Part shown: in pieces, positions 23,562 to 34,200 of the stretch | Position numbering within the stretch: position 1 is the first letter of the stretch | Layout: every line of letters begins with the position of its first letter | DNA from: Auricularia sp. M13 | Lineage: Eukaryota > Basidiomycota > Agaricomycetes > Auriculariales > Auriculariaceae | NCBI GenBank assembly: GCA_037042915.1 | Contig: CM073198.1 | Span: forward strand, 2,790,001-2,854,000 | Length of the DNA: 64,000 nucleotides | Direction of reading: 5' to 3' | Translations under genes and position numbers: made by a program | The notes under the pieces: generated by a model | What the model was told of the DNA's origin: nothing | Seen by the model: the letters and a program-made list of their open reading frames with translations, nothing else | The model's database searches: none

Positions 23562-24214
23562 AGGTCGACTTCGACGAGGTAAGTCGCTACTTTTCCCTTG
23601 CATCATCGATGACAGTCTGACTAACAGTTCCGCAGTGGTATAGCTCTCTTTTGAGTACGCCTCTCGTCGCATGACCTAGATGCATGCCATTTCTATCTTC
23701 ATCTCTGTTTTGCTCGTCGCTTTCGTCGCTTTGGATTGTTGCATTTTGCTTTCATGCTCTTATGATCGGATTGTATATGTATCGTATCCATCAAATCTCG
23801 GTGTAGTTTTATGCAATGTCAATCAGCGGCCCGTGTTCGCGACCAATGGTTTTAACCCAGCCGGGTCAGAACGGCCTGCAGGCTGCGCAGGCTTCTTCAA
23901 CAGTTGGCCCGTCACGGCCCCCTACGGCAAAAGCAAAAGCAAAAGCGAAACGATGTGCCATGCAATGTCCGAGGCAGCCTGGAAATTAGACCTGTTGTTT
24001 TTGGGTAGTCCATTGTCTCAGGACAGCTATAAGAATGCAGGATGACACGGTGGCAAACCGCTGCCAGTCTGGAATAAGACGCGGTGCCAGGTTGCTCGGA
24101 CCGGATTGACACGGTAACAGACAACAACTCCGCTGCATCGAAAATTCCTCCCAAATTCGCTCGTGACGAGCTGGCTGCGGGAGACGTTCCAGACGCTGAG
24201 TGCGGTCTCGGAAG
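23562..24214. other. Gap between HD1 and the GT8 gene
   Basis: The first 110 bp could hold alternative HD1 3' exons. They include a clean donor, gtaagtcgc, at 23580 and an acceptor, gttccgcag, near 23636. The remainder should contain the HD1 terminator and the GT8 promoter. A short GC repeat (gcaaaagcaaaagcaaaagcg) occurs near 23928. No gene was recognised. Confidence 0.45.
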
Positions 24215-27200
24215 ATGGGGTTCGCATTCGTGACCCTTGTAAGCTCGGACGCCGTACCTGCCAGGCGCGCTTGTCGTTGCGTCTGCGCTGCGCGACGTGC
24301 ATCCGACGCCGGCCCAGCCGCCAGAGGTCGAGTTCCAGACGGTCTGCCTCGTCACGCCCGAGACGGTCGACGTCAGGAGCATTAAGCTGCTCCGTCGCGC
24401 GTTCGATGTCGTCGTCGGCGTCGAGGTCATCTCTGCGGACACAACTATCGGCCTGGACTTGCTCGGTACGTCCAGCGTTTCGTTACCCACGGCAAATGGG
24501 CGCCCGTTGCTGCATACACTCGGCCTATCTGGCAACGCGCTGCCCGTGCTGTGCTTCTGGCTTGACGTGCACGCTAACACTCTCCATTCTTGGTTCGCAC
24601 AGGACGTCCCGATTTGCACACCGTGCTCACCAAGCTGCACGCCTTCCGTCTCACTCAGTATGACAAGATCATCTTCCTGGACGCCGACGTTCTCCCTCTC
24701 CGACCATTGTCGCACCTCTTTACGCTTCCTTACGACTTCGCCGCCGTGCCTGATGTCGGTTGGCCCGATATTTTCAACTCTGGTGTCATGGTCTTCAACC
24801 CAGGCGACGATAAATTCAACGCAATCATGGAGCTTGTGAAGTCCAAGGGCAGCTGGGATGGAGGGGACCAGGGCGTTCTGAACGAATGGCGCGGCGATAA
24901 CTGGCATAGGCTCAGTTTCACATACAACACCACTCCAACTGCGGCATATACGTATGTTCTTGTCCTCTCTGACGTTCATTCTTCCGTGCTGAGCATCTCC
25001 ACAGCTACGCTCCGGCATACGAGCGATTTGGGAACAAGATTTCTGCCATCCACTTCATTGGTGCTGCGCTCAATTGTCCGCTCAGAAGTCTTCGAACTGA
25101 CAACACATAGGCCCCAACAAACCATGGGCTTCCATACCGTTCAGAGCCCCCGCATCCCATGCTTCACATCCCTCATCCTCAGCTCAACAATCCTACGCAT
25201 ACAATGCGTTGGTTGACCGCTGGTTCGACGTCTACGACACGCATTTCCGTCCCACCGAACTCGCGCCTCACCAAGAGTACGAGATACAACGGTATAAATC
25301 TGCTTGGAATGAATCGACGGAGTCACTGGCGCCCAACACAGTGCTCAACTTGGACGATCTCAAACGCCTAGCGATTGAAGGTGTCGGTGCCAGCGGCATC
25401 GTCGGTCAAGCACCCGCTGCTGCTGGGGAGGGCGAATATCAAACACTGCCGCTGGAAGGTCGCGTCGACCTGATGCGTCCGCCTCCCCTGCAGACTCAGG
25501 AGCATGCGCCACCCGCCAGTCCGCCTCACGTGCACATCGAAGGCCCCACTCCTCCAGCGGTCTTTACTCAACAGGGCACGAGTGGTTCGTCCTTACAGCC
25601 GTATCCGTCATTCCCTGCCCAGGCCCTGCCGACCCCATTACCGCATGAAGTTCCTCCGGCGCCGCTGCAAAGAACTCACTCGCTCCCGCCAGTTACACCG
25701 CAAACTGGTGTTCCCACCCATCCACACCAGCCGCCGCAGTATTTCCCACCGCCTCCGGCCGCGCAGCACCACTCTCGTACGCCTTCGCCTCCCCGGCCGC
25801 CATCCCCGCCGAAGATTACATGGAACCCTGCGCTCGAGCCGCCGCCGCGCACTCCCCCGCCGCCTTCTCATTTCCCAATCGATTCATACTTCCCCAATGT
25901 TTGGGATGTGCCACAAGGGCAACATCATCATCACCACCAGACTGAGGAGGAGCAGAGGACGCATCGCGACCAACAATTCTTCCAGCCCCCAGCGCGTAGC
26001 CACATCCCGTCGCATCTCATCGAACAAGGTCATTATAGCTCGGTTATCACATCGGACGTGAAGCACCCGCAACCTGACCGAAGCAGTGTTGCTACAGTGT
26101 TTCCTTGGGAAGAGCGACGCAGGCACGCCCCCCAACGCTACTTCCCGCGCACGGACACGCCCCCACCAGGTCTTCCCTTCGTGGAACCAACGCCCGAGAC
26201 TCTTCCGCAGCCGGTCCAAGCCACACGACACTTTTCTCCGCCTTCGTCACCTCCCAGTCATCGCAGCAATGGCATGCCGCTTTCTATGCAGTATGTGAAC
26301 GCATGGGACCACGTGCCAGGCATTCAGAAATATGCAAAGCGTCTGATGCGACCACCTGCGCCTCCCATCGTCCTTCCTACCGAGCCCGCGCCCTCCAAGG
26401 GCCATCGCCGCCGTCACAGTGAAGGTTATCCTGTATGGGAGGAAGTCGAGGAAAGTAGTCGCGACGGTGATGTGAATCGGACGACGAACTTTCGGACAGC
26501 GGACGCAGCACATTGGGTGATCTGGAATCGACGGACTCGCAGGACAAATCTCTGAGCAGCCAAACGCTGACATCGCCGTCCGTCAGTACGGCGCCGCCCT
26601 TCCCTGCTCCAACGCGTCCCGGCACGTCCGTGGTGCCTCGCAGCCGACGAGGTTCGCGTACAGGTTCCATCGGTGACAAAAAGTACAAGTCGCAGAGCAT
26701 CCAGACCATACCCAAAGAAACGCGCGACCGCGGGTGCAGGCCGTGCGCCGCAAGGCTAAGCCGCCACACCTCAGCCCAGGCGCTTTACCACCTGTACCCA
26801 CAGAGATTCAGCAACTCAAGGTCACCGCGAGCGAGGCGCAGATGAGTTCGACGCCTCACGGACCCGCGCCTGGCTTGCCGCCTCCATGAGCGGCAACGCT
26901 GGCTTCCCTCCCTCCGGGACGCTTTCACCCCGTCTGCACGACTCGTACGCCTTCGGTTCGATGAACTATTCACCTCCGAAAGACGATGGTCGCGGTACTT
27001 CGACTCCTCCCAAGCCGAGAGTTGCCGCAGGCGCTCGCCCATCCCCACCGTCTGGACAGTCAGCAAAGGCTGTTCCTCGACAGGACGATCGTGGTGCACG
27101 CAACCGCCCCCGTTTGCAGTCGCTGCCCAGCGAAGACGTAGTCTTGTCCCCGTCTCGAGCGGAACTCCGACCTCCCCTGTAGGCGAGGCTGGACGAGCGA

Positions 27201-27340
27201 CGCGTCGCACCGGACGCGTTTTTGACCCCACTCGCGGTGTGGATGTATTCAAGAGGGGCTCTGAAGAAGTCCTCGCACGCTTCCTTCGGATGGACTCGTG
27301 GGACGAGTCTCCCCCGAAGAAATCTGCCTCACCATTGTAG
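24215..27340 (+). CDS. Glycogenin-like glycosyltransferase family 8 protein with several apparent frame changes
   Basis: Glycogenin-type GT8 enzymes start glycogen synthesis by self-glucosylation. The catalytic domain begins MGFAFVTLVSSDA and runs through VEFQTVCLVTPETVD and, after an intron, RPDLHTVLTKLHAFRLTQYD. It continues with the DxD metal site FLDADVLPLRPL, DIFNSGVMVFNP, GDQGVLNEW and FGNKISAIHFIG. A long disordered Pro/His/Gln-rich tail follows with fungal glycogenin-like motifs (FPNVWD, FPWEERRRHAP, YVNAWDHVPGIQKY) and ends with RVFDPTRGVDVFKRGSEEVLARFL. The frame changes near 24253 (one extra base just before the conserved YLPGALVVAS). It changes again near 26472, 26731, 26884 and 27157, each as if one base were missing. 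I found no introns that restore these joins. Either the consensus is poor here or the gene is decaying. The gene lies next to HD1. Confidence 0.85.
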
Positions 27341-27834
27341 GCGCTTTGGCTCTAGAATATCACAGACTGTGAAGCGATGCTACGTCGTGCCGGATGCCCG
27401 CGACGAACAGCACGATGTCCGTCATCTAGAGTGGGCCTCCGTGCAGTATATATCCCCCCGCTTTCCCGAACCTCATGTGCCATCCGTCTTCCTTGCCAAG
27501 TATCTCTCTTATCTCCCTGTCCCGTCTGTCTCGCCGTCCCAAGCTCTCCTGTGTCGCTCTCTGCCTGTTTTGCACTTCATCTCCCAAATCCCGTACGACC
27601 TGCACTGTTCCTCCGCGTAGTATTCCTGGAAACCCGGATGGAATGTTTGCATCCATGTCATGTACCGCCGCATTCTTTATCATTACCACTGTAAATCCAT
27701 CTCATATGTGCGAATATGTGTGCCACGCTCTTTGTTGTCTGAGGCCATGCGGCAGTTAACGTTCCAGGTCCTACAGAGGTGGCACAATTGTTGCCGAGCC
27801 TCGCTCTCTCTGACACCACTACCATCGGGTTACA
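27341..27834. other. Gap between the GT8 and NYN genes
   Basis: About 0.5 kb without a recognisable gene. A long pyrimidine-rich tract at about 27490-27570 (many tct/ccc words) would suit a fungal promoter of the downstream NYN gene, and the remainder is probably GT8 3' UTR. Confidence 0.45.
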
Positions 27835-29753
27835 ATGAGCAAGAGATCGAGAGTCGCTGTGTTCTGGGACATTGAGGTGCGACATTCACCTGGAATCTTA
27901 CGCGCCTGTTGACCCGGAAATGCAAGAATTGTGCGATCCCCGCCACAGTCAACGGGTGACTTGTTTGACTGCATCCTTGCATCCCCGAGTTGACACAGAC
28001 GCTCAGTGGCGCTGCCGTCCAGTATATCGAGTCAGTAGCACGCGAATATGGTATCTGCAGTCCGTTTCGGGCGTACGCCTCCATGAGCGAAGGGATCGCA
28101 TATTCCAAGTATGAATCCGCGCGGCAGTTACTGTACCCTGGCTGACCTCCGTTCCAGACGATCCGACCTCGTCACCGCTGTTCGTCCTCAAACCCGCGTA
28201 TCTCACACACGCTAATCATCCTTCAGGGAGTCTCACTTATTCCGACGCATGTTAAGATGGCGGACCACGTACTCATTACCGACATGTTGGAATGGGCTTT
28301 CGATAATCCGGATTCGTCTACGATCGTTCTTGTAACCGGCGACAAAGATTTTTCGTACACCATATCTCTCCTGCGCAGGAGAAGGATTCAGGTGTGTTCT
28401 CCACTTTCCCCTTCTCGCTCTCCTCTGACACCATGGGCCCAGGTTGTTCTTATAGGTGCTTCTCCCGCACGGCTACGTACAATGGTGAACTCAAGCGTGC
28501 CTGTTACAGCTCCCAAGGCGGTGGCAAATTCCTCCTTTGCCGCGCAAGCATCGCGAGTTGTTGAGTACGCGTATACTCTCCGGTTTTGTTAATCACCGCT
28601 CTCAACGTTATCTCAGATGGAAACCTGGGCCAATAATACCGGCGAAGGTCGAACTGAAGCGTAAGATCGCAACTCCATTCCACGCACCCCCTCCTCTTCC
28701 TAGCGTCGAGGCCGACGAGCCCGGGCGTTCTTCATCTTGTCCCTCGCAGCCTCACTCCGGGACCGAAGACGATGCTCAGGCGGCCGGCGACAACCAGTAC
28801 ACACCTGCGACGGAACCCGCGACGAAGCCAAGCCCTCCCATGACATTGCCGTCGAAGTTAGGACTTGTGCTTAATCCCGCCACACCGCCTTTTGTACCAA
28901 AATGTACGCCTGCTCCCACAGCGCCTAGCCATCAGCCGGATGAATGGGTCGTCGCTGTCTCGACCAACGGTTCTGCTGTTGACGTCGTAACTGCCCGGTG
29001 CTTCGAAGGCCCACCAAATGCTTCTCTGGATCCAGCTACGATTCCCTTACCCTGCACGCCCGAATCAGAGGCTGCATCTCTGCCTCTGCCGCAATCACCT
29101 GAGACGGTCAAGCCTTCACTTCCATCACCGGAGCCCTCCCCTGCTGCTGGTCCCACTCCGTTACTGCCGCCGGGGCTGGAGCACCACATTCAGAGCCTGA
29201 GAACACCGCCTGCTTCCCATAACACCTCTGAAAGCGAACTTGAAGAGGAAGATGTTGAACATAAATGTTCGGCAATTGAGGACAACGACACGGCTTGGTT
29301 AAGGCCGGTTATGCATAAAGTTCAGAAGTCAACAAACACTGGTGGTTCCCAGTCAGCTTCGTGGAGACGGTCAGGTGTCGACATAAAGCACGAATCCACA
29401 CGAGCAAAGCGGTTTGTAATTTATATTCATCTCCAAGAATCAGCTAACATACATTAAGAGCAAACCTCAGCACTGTCCCGACACCCTATCAACCCCTTGT
29501 GGAAGCTCTAGAAGGCCTTGCACAGAGAGGACACACTCGTCCACTGTGGTCTGCTCTGGGAGGATTTCTCTGCCACCGGAAGCAAGATATATTTGCACAG
29601 CTTGGGGTTAGCAACATGAAGGAGTATTTGCATTCAGCCCAGCAGGCTGGGTGGTGTCTTCTTGGAGAGACCAATATTCCAAAAGGAGGAGAATGGATTG
29701 AGCTGGCGTACCCTCGCCGACGAACTCAGATTCGAACCACAGCTCACTGGTGA
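27835..29753 (+). CDS. NYN-domain RNase-like protein with C-terminal OST-HTH/LOTUS domain
   Basis: The N-terminus MSKRSRVAVFWDIE joins over an intron to NCAIPATVNG, then a segment with SVAREYGICSPFRAYASM. After further introns come GVSLIPTHVKMADHVLITDMLEWAFDNPD and STIVLVTGDKDFSYTISLLRRRR. The Asp residues of WDIEN, DHVLITDML and TGDKDF are the acidic metal-site residues of NYN (PIN-like) nucleases. A Pro-rich disordered middle follows. A C-terminal block (YQPLVEALEGLAQRGHTRPLW through QDIFAQLGVSNMKEYLHSAQQAG to GGEWIELAYP) fits an OST-HTH/LOTUS RNA-binding fold. The combination resembles limkain b1/MARF1-like proteins, which act on RNA. One internal junction near 28195 would need a very short intron and is tentative. 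The stop is 32 bp from the convergent valyl-tRNA synthetase stop. Confidence 0.8.
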
Positions 29754-29785
29754 CATATAAAGCGAGGCACTGCAAGGTGTGTACA

Positions 29786-32700
29786 TTACTTGAGACGAGT
29801 AAAGGACTCAATGGAAGCCTGCAGAGTTGCAATCTCGGTTTCGATGGTGGAGAGCTATTCAGTTGATTAGTCTGTGTATGACGATAGTGTATAAATGTGA
29901 TACCTTTTCACGATTAGCCTCTTGCACGGCGGCTGGGACAGATGTATGATAGTCTGGTTTCGACATCGTTGCTTGAAGTTTCTCCTCCGCTTGTCTCGCA
30001 GCATCTAGTTTCTTCTGTTGTCGCGCAATCGACGCGTCGAGGTCGACTTGGCCCTGAGGAAGAGCATTGTTTACATGCACAAGACATCTGCAATAGTGAC
30101 GGTACTTACTCGTACGAGGAGATACACCGTGAGATTTGGCGACAATACGTCCGATGCTGATCCGTGCGGGATGTCTGAGATGTTGTTCACAACCTTCGCG
30201 CTCTTGCATCCCTTCGTCAATGCGACGACGGTAGGCAACTGCGAAGCCAGGGCATCGGCAAGGGCGGCCTCCTTCGGCACCAAAAAGAAGACTGTACAAG
30301 TGTAAGCCTCAAGCTGGGGCGATGCATAATTGCGACGCACGTTGAACGTTGGTTTGAACACCGTAGACCGCAGCAAGTGACCGCCCGCTCTTGATCGCAT
30401 TGAATATAGTGTTGAAGAGGGCTTCCTCCTTTGCGAATACGCGGCTTTCATCCTGTAGCTTATGAGTAGTGAGCGTTACTCAAAGGAAGTTAACGGACAT
30501 AGACGGGGAAATCAGACACCGCAATCGAAGGCGTTGCGTCTGCAGGCCGACGAGGCAGGCGTTGCCAGAGTTCTTCTGTAACGAACGGCATGAATGGATG
30601 CAAAAGGCGCAAACCATAATCTAGGCAGGTGTAAAGGGTGTCTTGCGCAGATCGACGCGTTTCAGCTGAAGAAGAGTCATCCGTCATGGGCTTCATGGCC
30701 TCCTGAAGAAATTGTCAGCAACAAAAAAGCTGACAGAGAGTATGGGCCGTGTACAATGTAAACGTCACAAAGCTCGTAAAGCCAGAAGTTGTACGCTGAA
30801 GACGTCGCAGCCATGAAATTGCGGGACTCGAGGTGCTGGTTGATTTCTTGCGCAGCAAGATTGAGCTTGTGTAATATCCACCGCTCAACCATCGTTTCGC
30901 GACCAGTCGGCTGGATACAATGTGAGATCGTTGAAGCTGGCATACAGAGCATCACGACCGCAAACCTGCGCAGTTGGCTGTGGGACGAACGCATCGTCGA
31001 GCTTAAGCATTGCGAATTTTGTCGCGTTCCACAGTTTATTGCAGAACTTGCGGTAGCCTTCCACTCGCAACACGTCGAGGTTGATGTCGCGCGCTTGATA
31101 CGTGCAGCTGCGAGTGAGCGGACTTGACGGTGATATAACGACTTCGTACCTCCACTACTGCTATGCGCGCAGAGAGCGAACCGCAGAGCATCCGTACCGC
31201 ACTGCGGAATGCCCTTCGGAAAATCTTGCTGCTGCCCTTTCTTCGCCTTCTCAATCTCTTTTGCGTCCAGATTGCCTTGGAGGAGCTGCTGATGGAGGGC
31301 CTCGAGCGAAACGCCTTGAATTACATCGACAGGGTCGATGACATTGCCGAGCGACTTGCTCATCTTGCGACCGTGTGCGTCGCGCACCATAGCATGGCAA
31401 AGAACCTCCTTGAACGGTACCTTCCCCGTTAACTTGATACCCAGCATGACCATGCGCGCAACCCAGAAGAACAAGATGTCCCAACCGGTTTCCAGCAGTG
31501 ATGTTGGGTAGAATGTGGAGAAGTCAAGGGTCTATCGCTCACTGTCAGATGAAAATTTGTTGCGACATCCGGTCTGCCACAAACCTCACGCGGCCAGCCG
31601 AGTGTGCTGAATGGCCATAGACCGCTGGAGAACCACGTGTCGAGGACATCTTCATCTTGTTCAAGCGTGAATTTCCGACCTTGCGCCTTTTCGGCAGCGC
31701 GTTGCTGCGCCTCCTCCAGCGTTCTCCCGACAACCCAGGACGATGTATCGGACCGCTGCAAAATTCATAAGCACTATGCATGGCAGTCAAAAGCGTTATT
31801 CACGTCATTCTCCTGGCCTTCAATGGCAACGAAATATGCAGGAACGCGGTGTCCCCACCACAACTGACGCGAAATGCACCAATCTTGAATGTTTTCCATC
31901 CAGCGGTACCATTCTGCTTCAGATTGTTGAGGGGTAATGAGGAGCTCTCCAGCGCGCGTGCGCTACGAATATATACCGAGATGTCATCAAGGGATAAAAC
32001 AGGCAAATATAATGAACGCACGCGAACGGCCTCCTGTGCAAGAGGTGTGCAGTTGACCCACCATTGGGGCTTAAGAAGAGGTTCAATGATGTCTCCCGAG
32101 CGACTAGAAACACGATTGAGTGCCCAGTCTGTTTCAAGTGCGCAGGTACGAACGAGCAGATCGGGACCTTCATCGGGTTGTCCTTCGTCTCGATGTAAAG
32201 GCCGAGCTTTGTCAACTCTTCGACCACTGCTTTTCGCGCGTGAAAGCGCCGCATTCCCTTCGAGAAAAAAATATCAACATGAATATACGGCAGGTCGGTG
32301 GATAAGAAATCGCACCTTGAACTGCTCGCCGGCATTTTCATTCAGTGTCCCGTCGTCGTTCAGGATGTTGATGAATTCGAGTTTATGCCGCTGGCCGAGC
32401 TCGTAGTCATTGGGGTCATGGGCAGGTGTGATCTTGACTGCTCCAGTACCGAACTCTCTGTCGACGAATTCATCGGTGACTATGGGAATGCGACGGTCAG
32501 GCACAAAAGGATGGCGGACAAATTTGCCGTGTAGATGCTGAGTGGATGTTGAGTTACGAATAATTGCTGCTAGATAGTTCTCAAGCAGTCACCTTGTAGC
32601 GCGGATCCTCCGGGTGGACGGCAACAGCAGTATCACCGAGCATGGTCTCAGGGCGTGTGGTCGCGACGATGATTTTCTCATCTGGAAGGAGATTTAGTAA

Positions 32701-33942
32701 TTGGACAAGGTAAAGTGGGGGTGCGCTTACCCGAGTTTAGAATGGGATACGCAAACGAGGTGATGACTCCGAACTCGAACTTCTCGTTTGGAGGGTAGCC
32801 AGGGACCGTCAGGAGCACGCGGCCGGAAAGTTCTTTCTGGTCGACTTCGATGTTGGATAGTGTGGTGTTGAGCTTTGTGCACCAGTTCACAAGACGGTTC
32901 GCGCGGTAAATAATACCGTCCTCAAACAACTTGCAAAAGTTCTCGGTCACAGCTCGTGTGCGATCCTGCGAGGAAGCTAGTCATGAGCAAGGTCCAAGCA
33001 TAGCAGAAGGTGCATTTCAGACCTCGTCCATCGTGAATGCAACACGACTCCAGTCGAAACTCGCGCCAAGACGACGTAGTTGAGATGTGATCCTGCTCTG
33101 ATACCTGCAGAACGCTGAGTATATGTAGCCAACCTTTTCAGGCACTTACTCGTGCTTCCATTCCCATACTTTGCCCACGAAAGCTTCGCGGCCCAAGTCA
33201 TACCGCGTCTGGTTCGAGACTTTGGCAAGACGCTTCTCAACGACGGCCTGTGTCGCGATACCCGCATGATCAAAGCCAGGGACCCACAGTGTCGTAAATC
33301 CGCGCATGCGATACCTTTGGGATAGAGTCAGAGATCATATATGCCTTCAAGCGCGTAGCAGCGCGTATTCACCATCGGACAAGGGTGTCCTCGATAGAGA
33401 CGGTGAGACCGTGGCCTATATGCAGGCTTCCTGTGACATTGGGAGGAGGGAAGGGGATAACGAATGTGCCCTGGGGCATGGTCTTGCCCTCTGGCGTCAG
33501 ACGAGGCTTGAAGAAGCCCTGCTTGTCCCACCAGTCGTACCAGGCGGATTCAACGGCGATTGGATTATAGCCAGCAGCCATCGCCTCGCTAAGGTCTATT
33601 GGCCGTGAACTTGGGGTCAGATACGACAGCAATAGAACGGTTGTAGCACGCACCCTTCTTCTCGCCGGGCGGCGTCGTGTTGACGAAAGCAGGCTCCTCC
33701 TCCTTTGCCTTCTCGACCTTGGCCGCCTTCTTGTTGCCTACGCCGGGAACGGCAGAGGCAGCCGCGTTGGCCGTCTTGGCAGCGAGTTTGGCGAGTTTCT
33801 CCGCCTTTTTGGCCTCCTTGGCTGCTCATCGAGATCGGTATGCAATCGATTCGCGATACACGACGCGACGCGGCATACCGGCATTCTTCTTAGGCGCAGC
33901 GCCCTCCTGCACAGGCGGCACGTTGGTAGCGTTATCGGACAT
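29786..33942 (-). CDS. VAS1: Valyl-tRNA synthetase
   Basis: This class I synthetase charges tRNA-Val. The N-terminal extension ([20 protein letters not shown], then an Ala/Lys-rich segment, an intron ending gatgag) is typical of fungal VARS. The HIGH motif sits in [17 protein letters not shown] near 33420 and KMSKS in [14 protein letters not shown] near 31350. Between them are editing-domain pieces [10 protein letters not shown] and [27 protein letters not shown]. The anticodon-binding region includes [12 protein letters not shown], and the C-terminal coiled-coil arm ends in [17 protein letters not shown] followed by FTRLK. About fifteen short introns interrupt it and no break was found. Yeast makes cytosolic and mitochondrial forms from one VAS1 gene by alternative starts. 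Whether that happens here is not visible. Confidence 0.95.
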
Positions 33943-34200
33943 CGTTCTGCGTTGTATGCGGGGAGAAGCAGCGATGTGACTAGATATACAGATGACTCGG
34001 TGCAGTGGACGAGCCAAAATTCGCATGCCACACGAGCGCCTATTTTCCTGCTCAGGTTTGTTCCCGCCCTGAGTCATTTGAATCGTTCTTTATGGATGCA
34101 CTATGAGCGCATCTCAACGGCTTCACGTCGATAATCACGAGTCAATGACAGGCATTGCCTGTGCAGAGTACATTGAATTTGCGGAAGGACAACAGTGTGC

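Noticed and set aside
23912-25018. Open frame of 368 codons on the minus strand
   Set aside because: It is antisense to the GT8 catalytic domain, which has the DxD and other family motifs.
25920-25945. catcatcatcaccacc microsatellite
   Set aside because: It encodes a short His run in the disordered GT8 tail and is not a separate repeat element.
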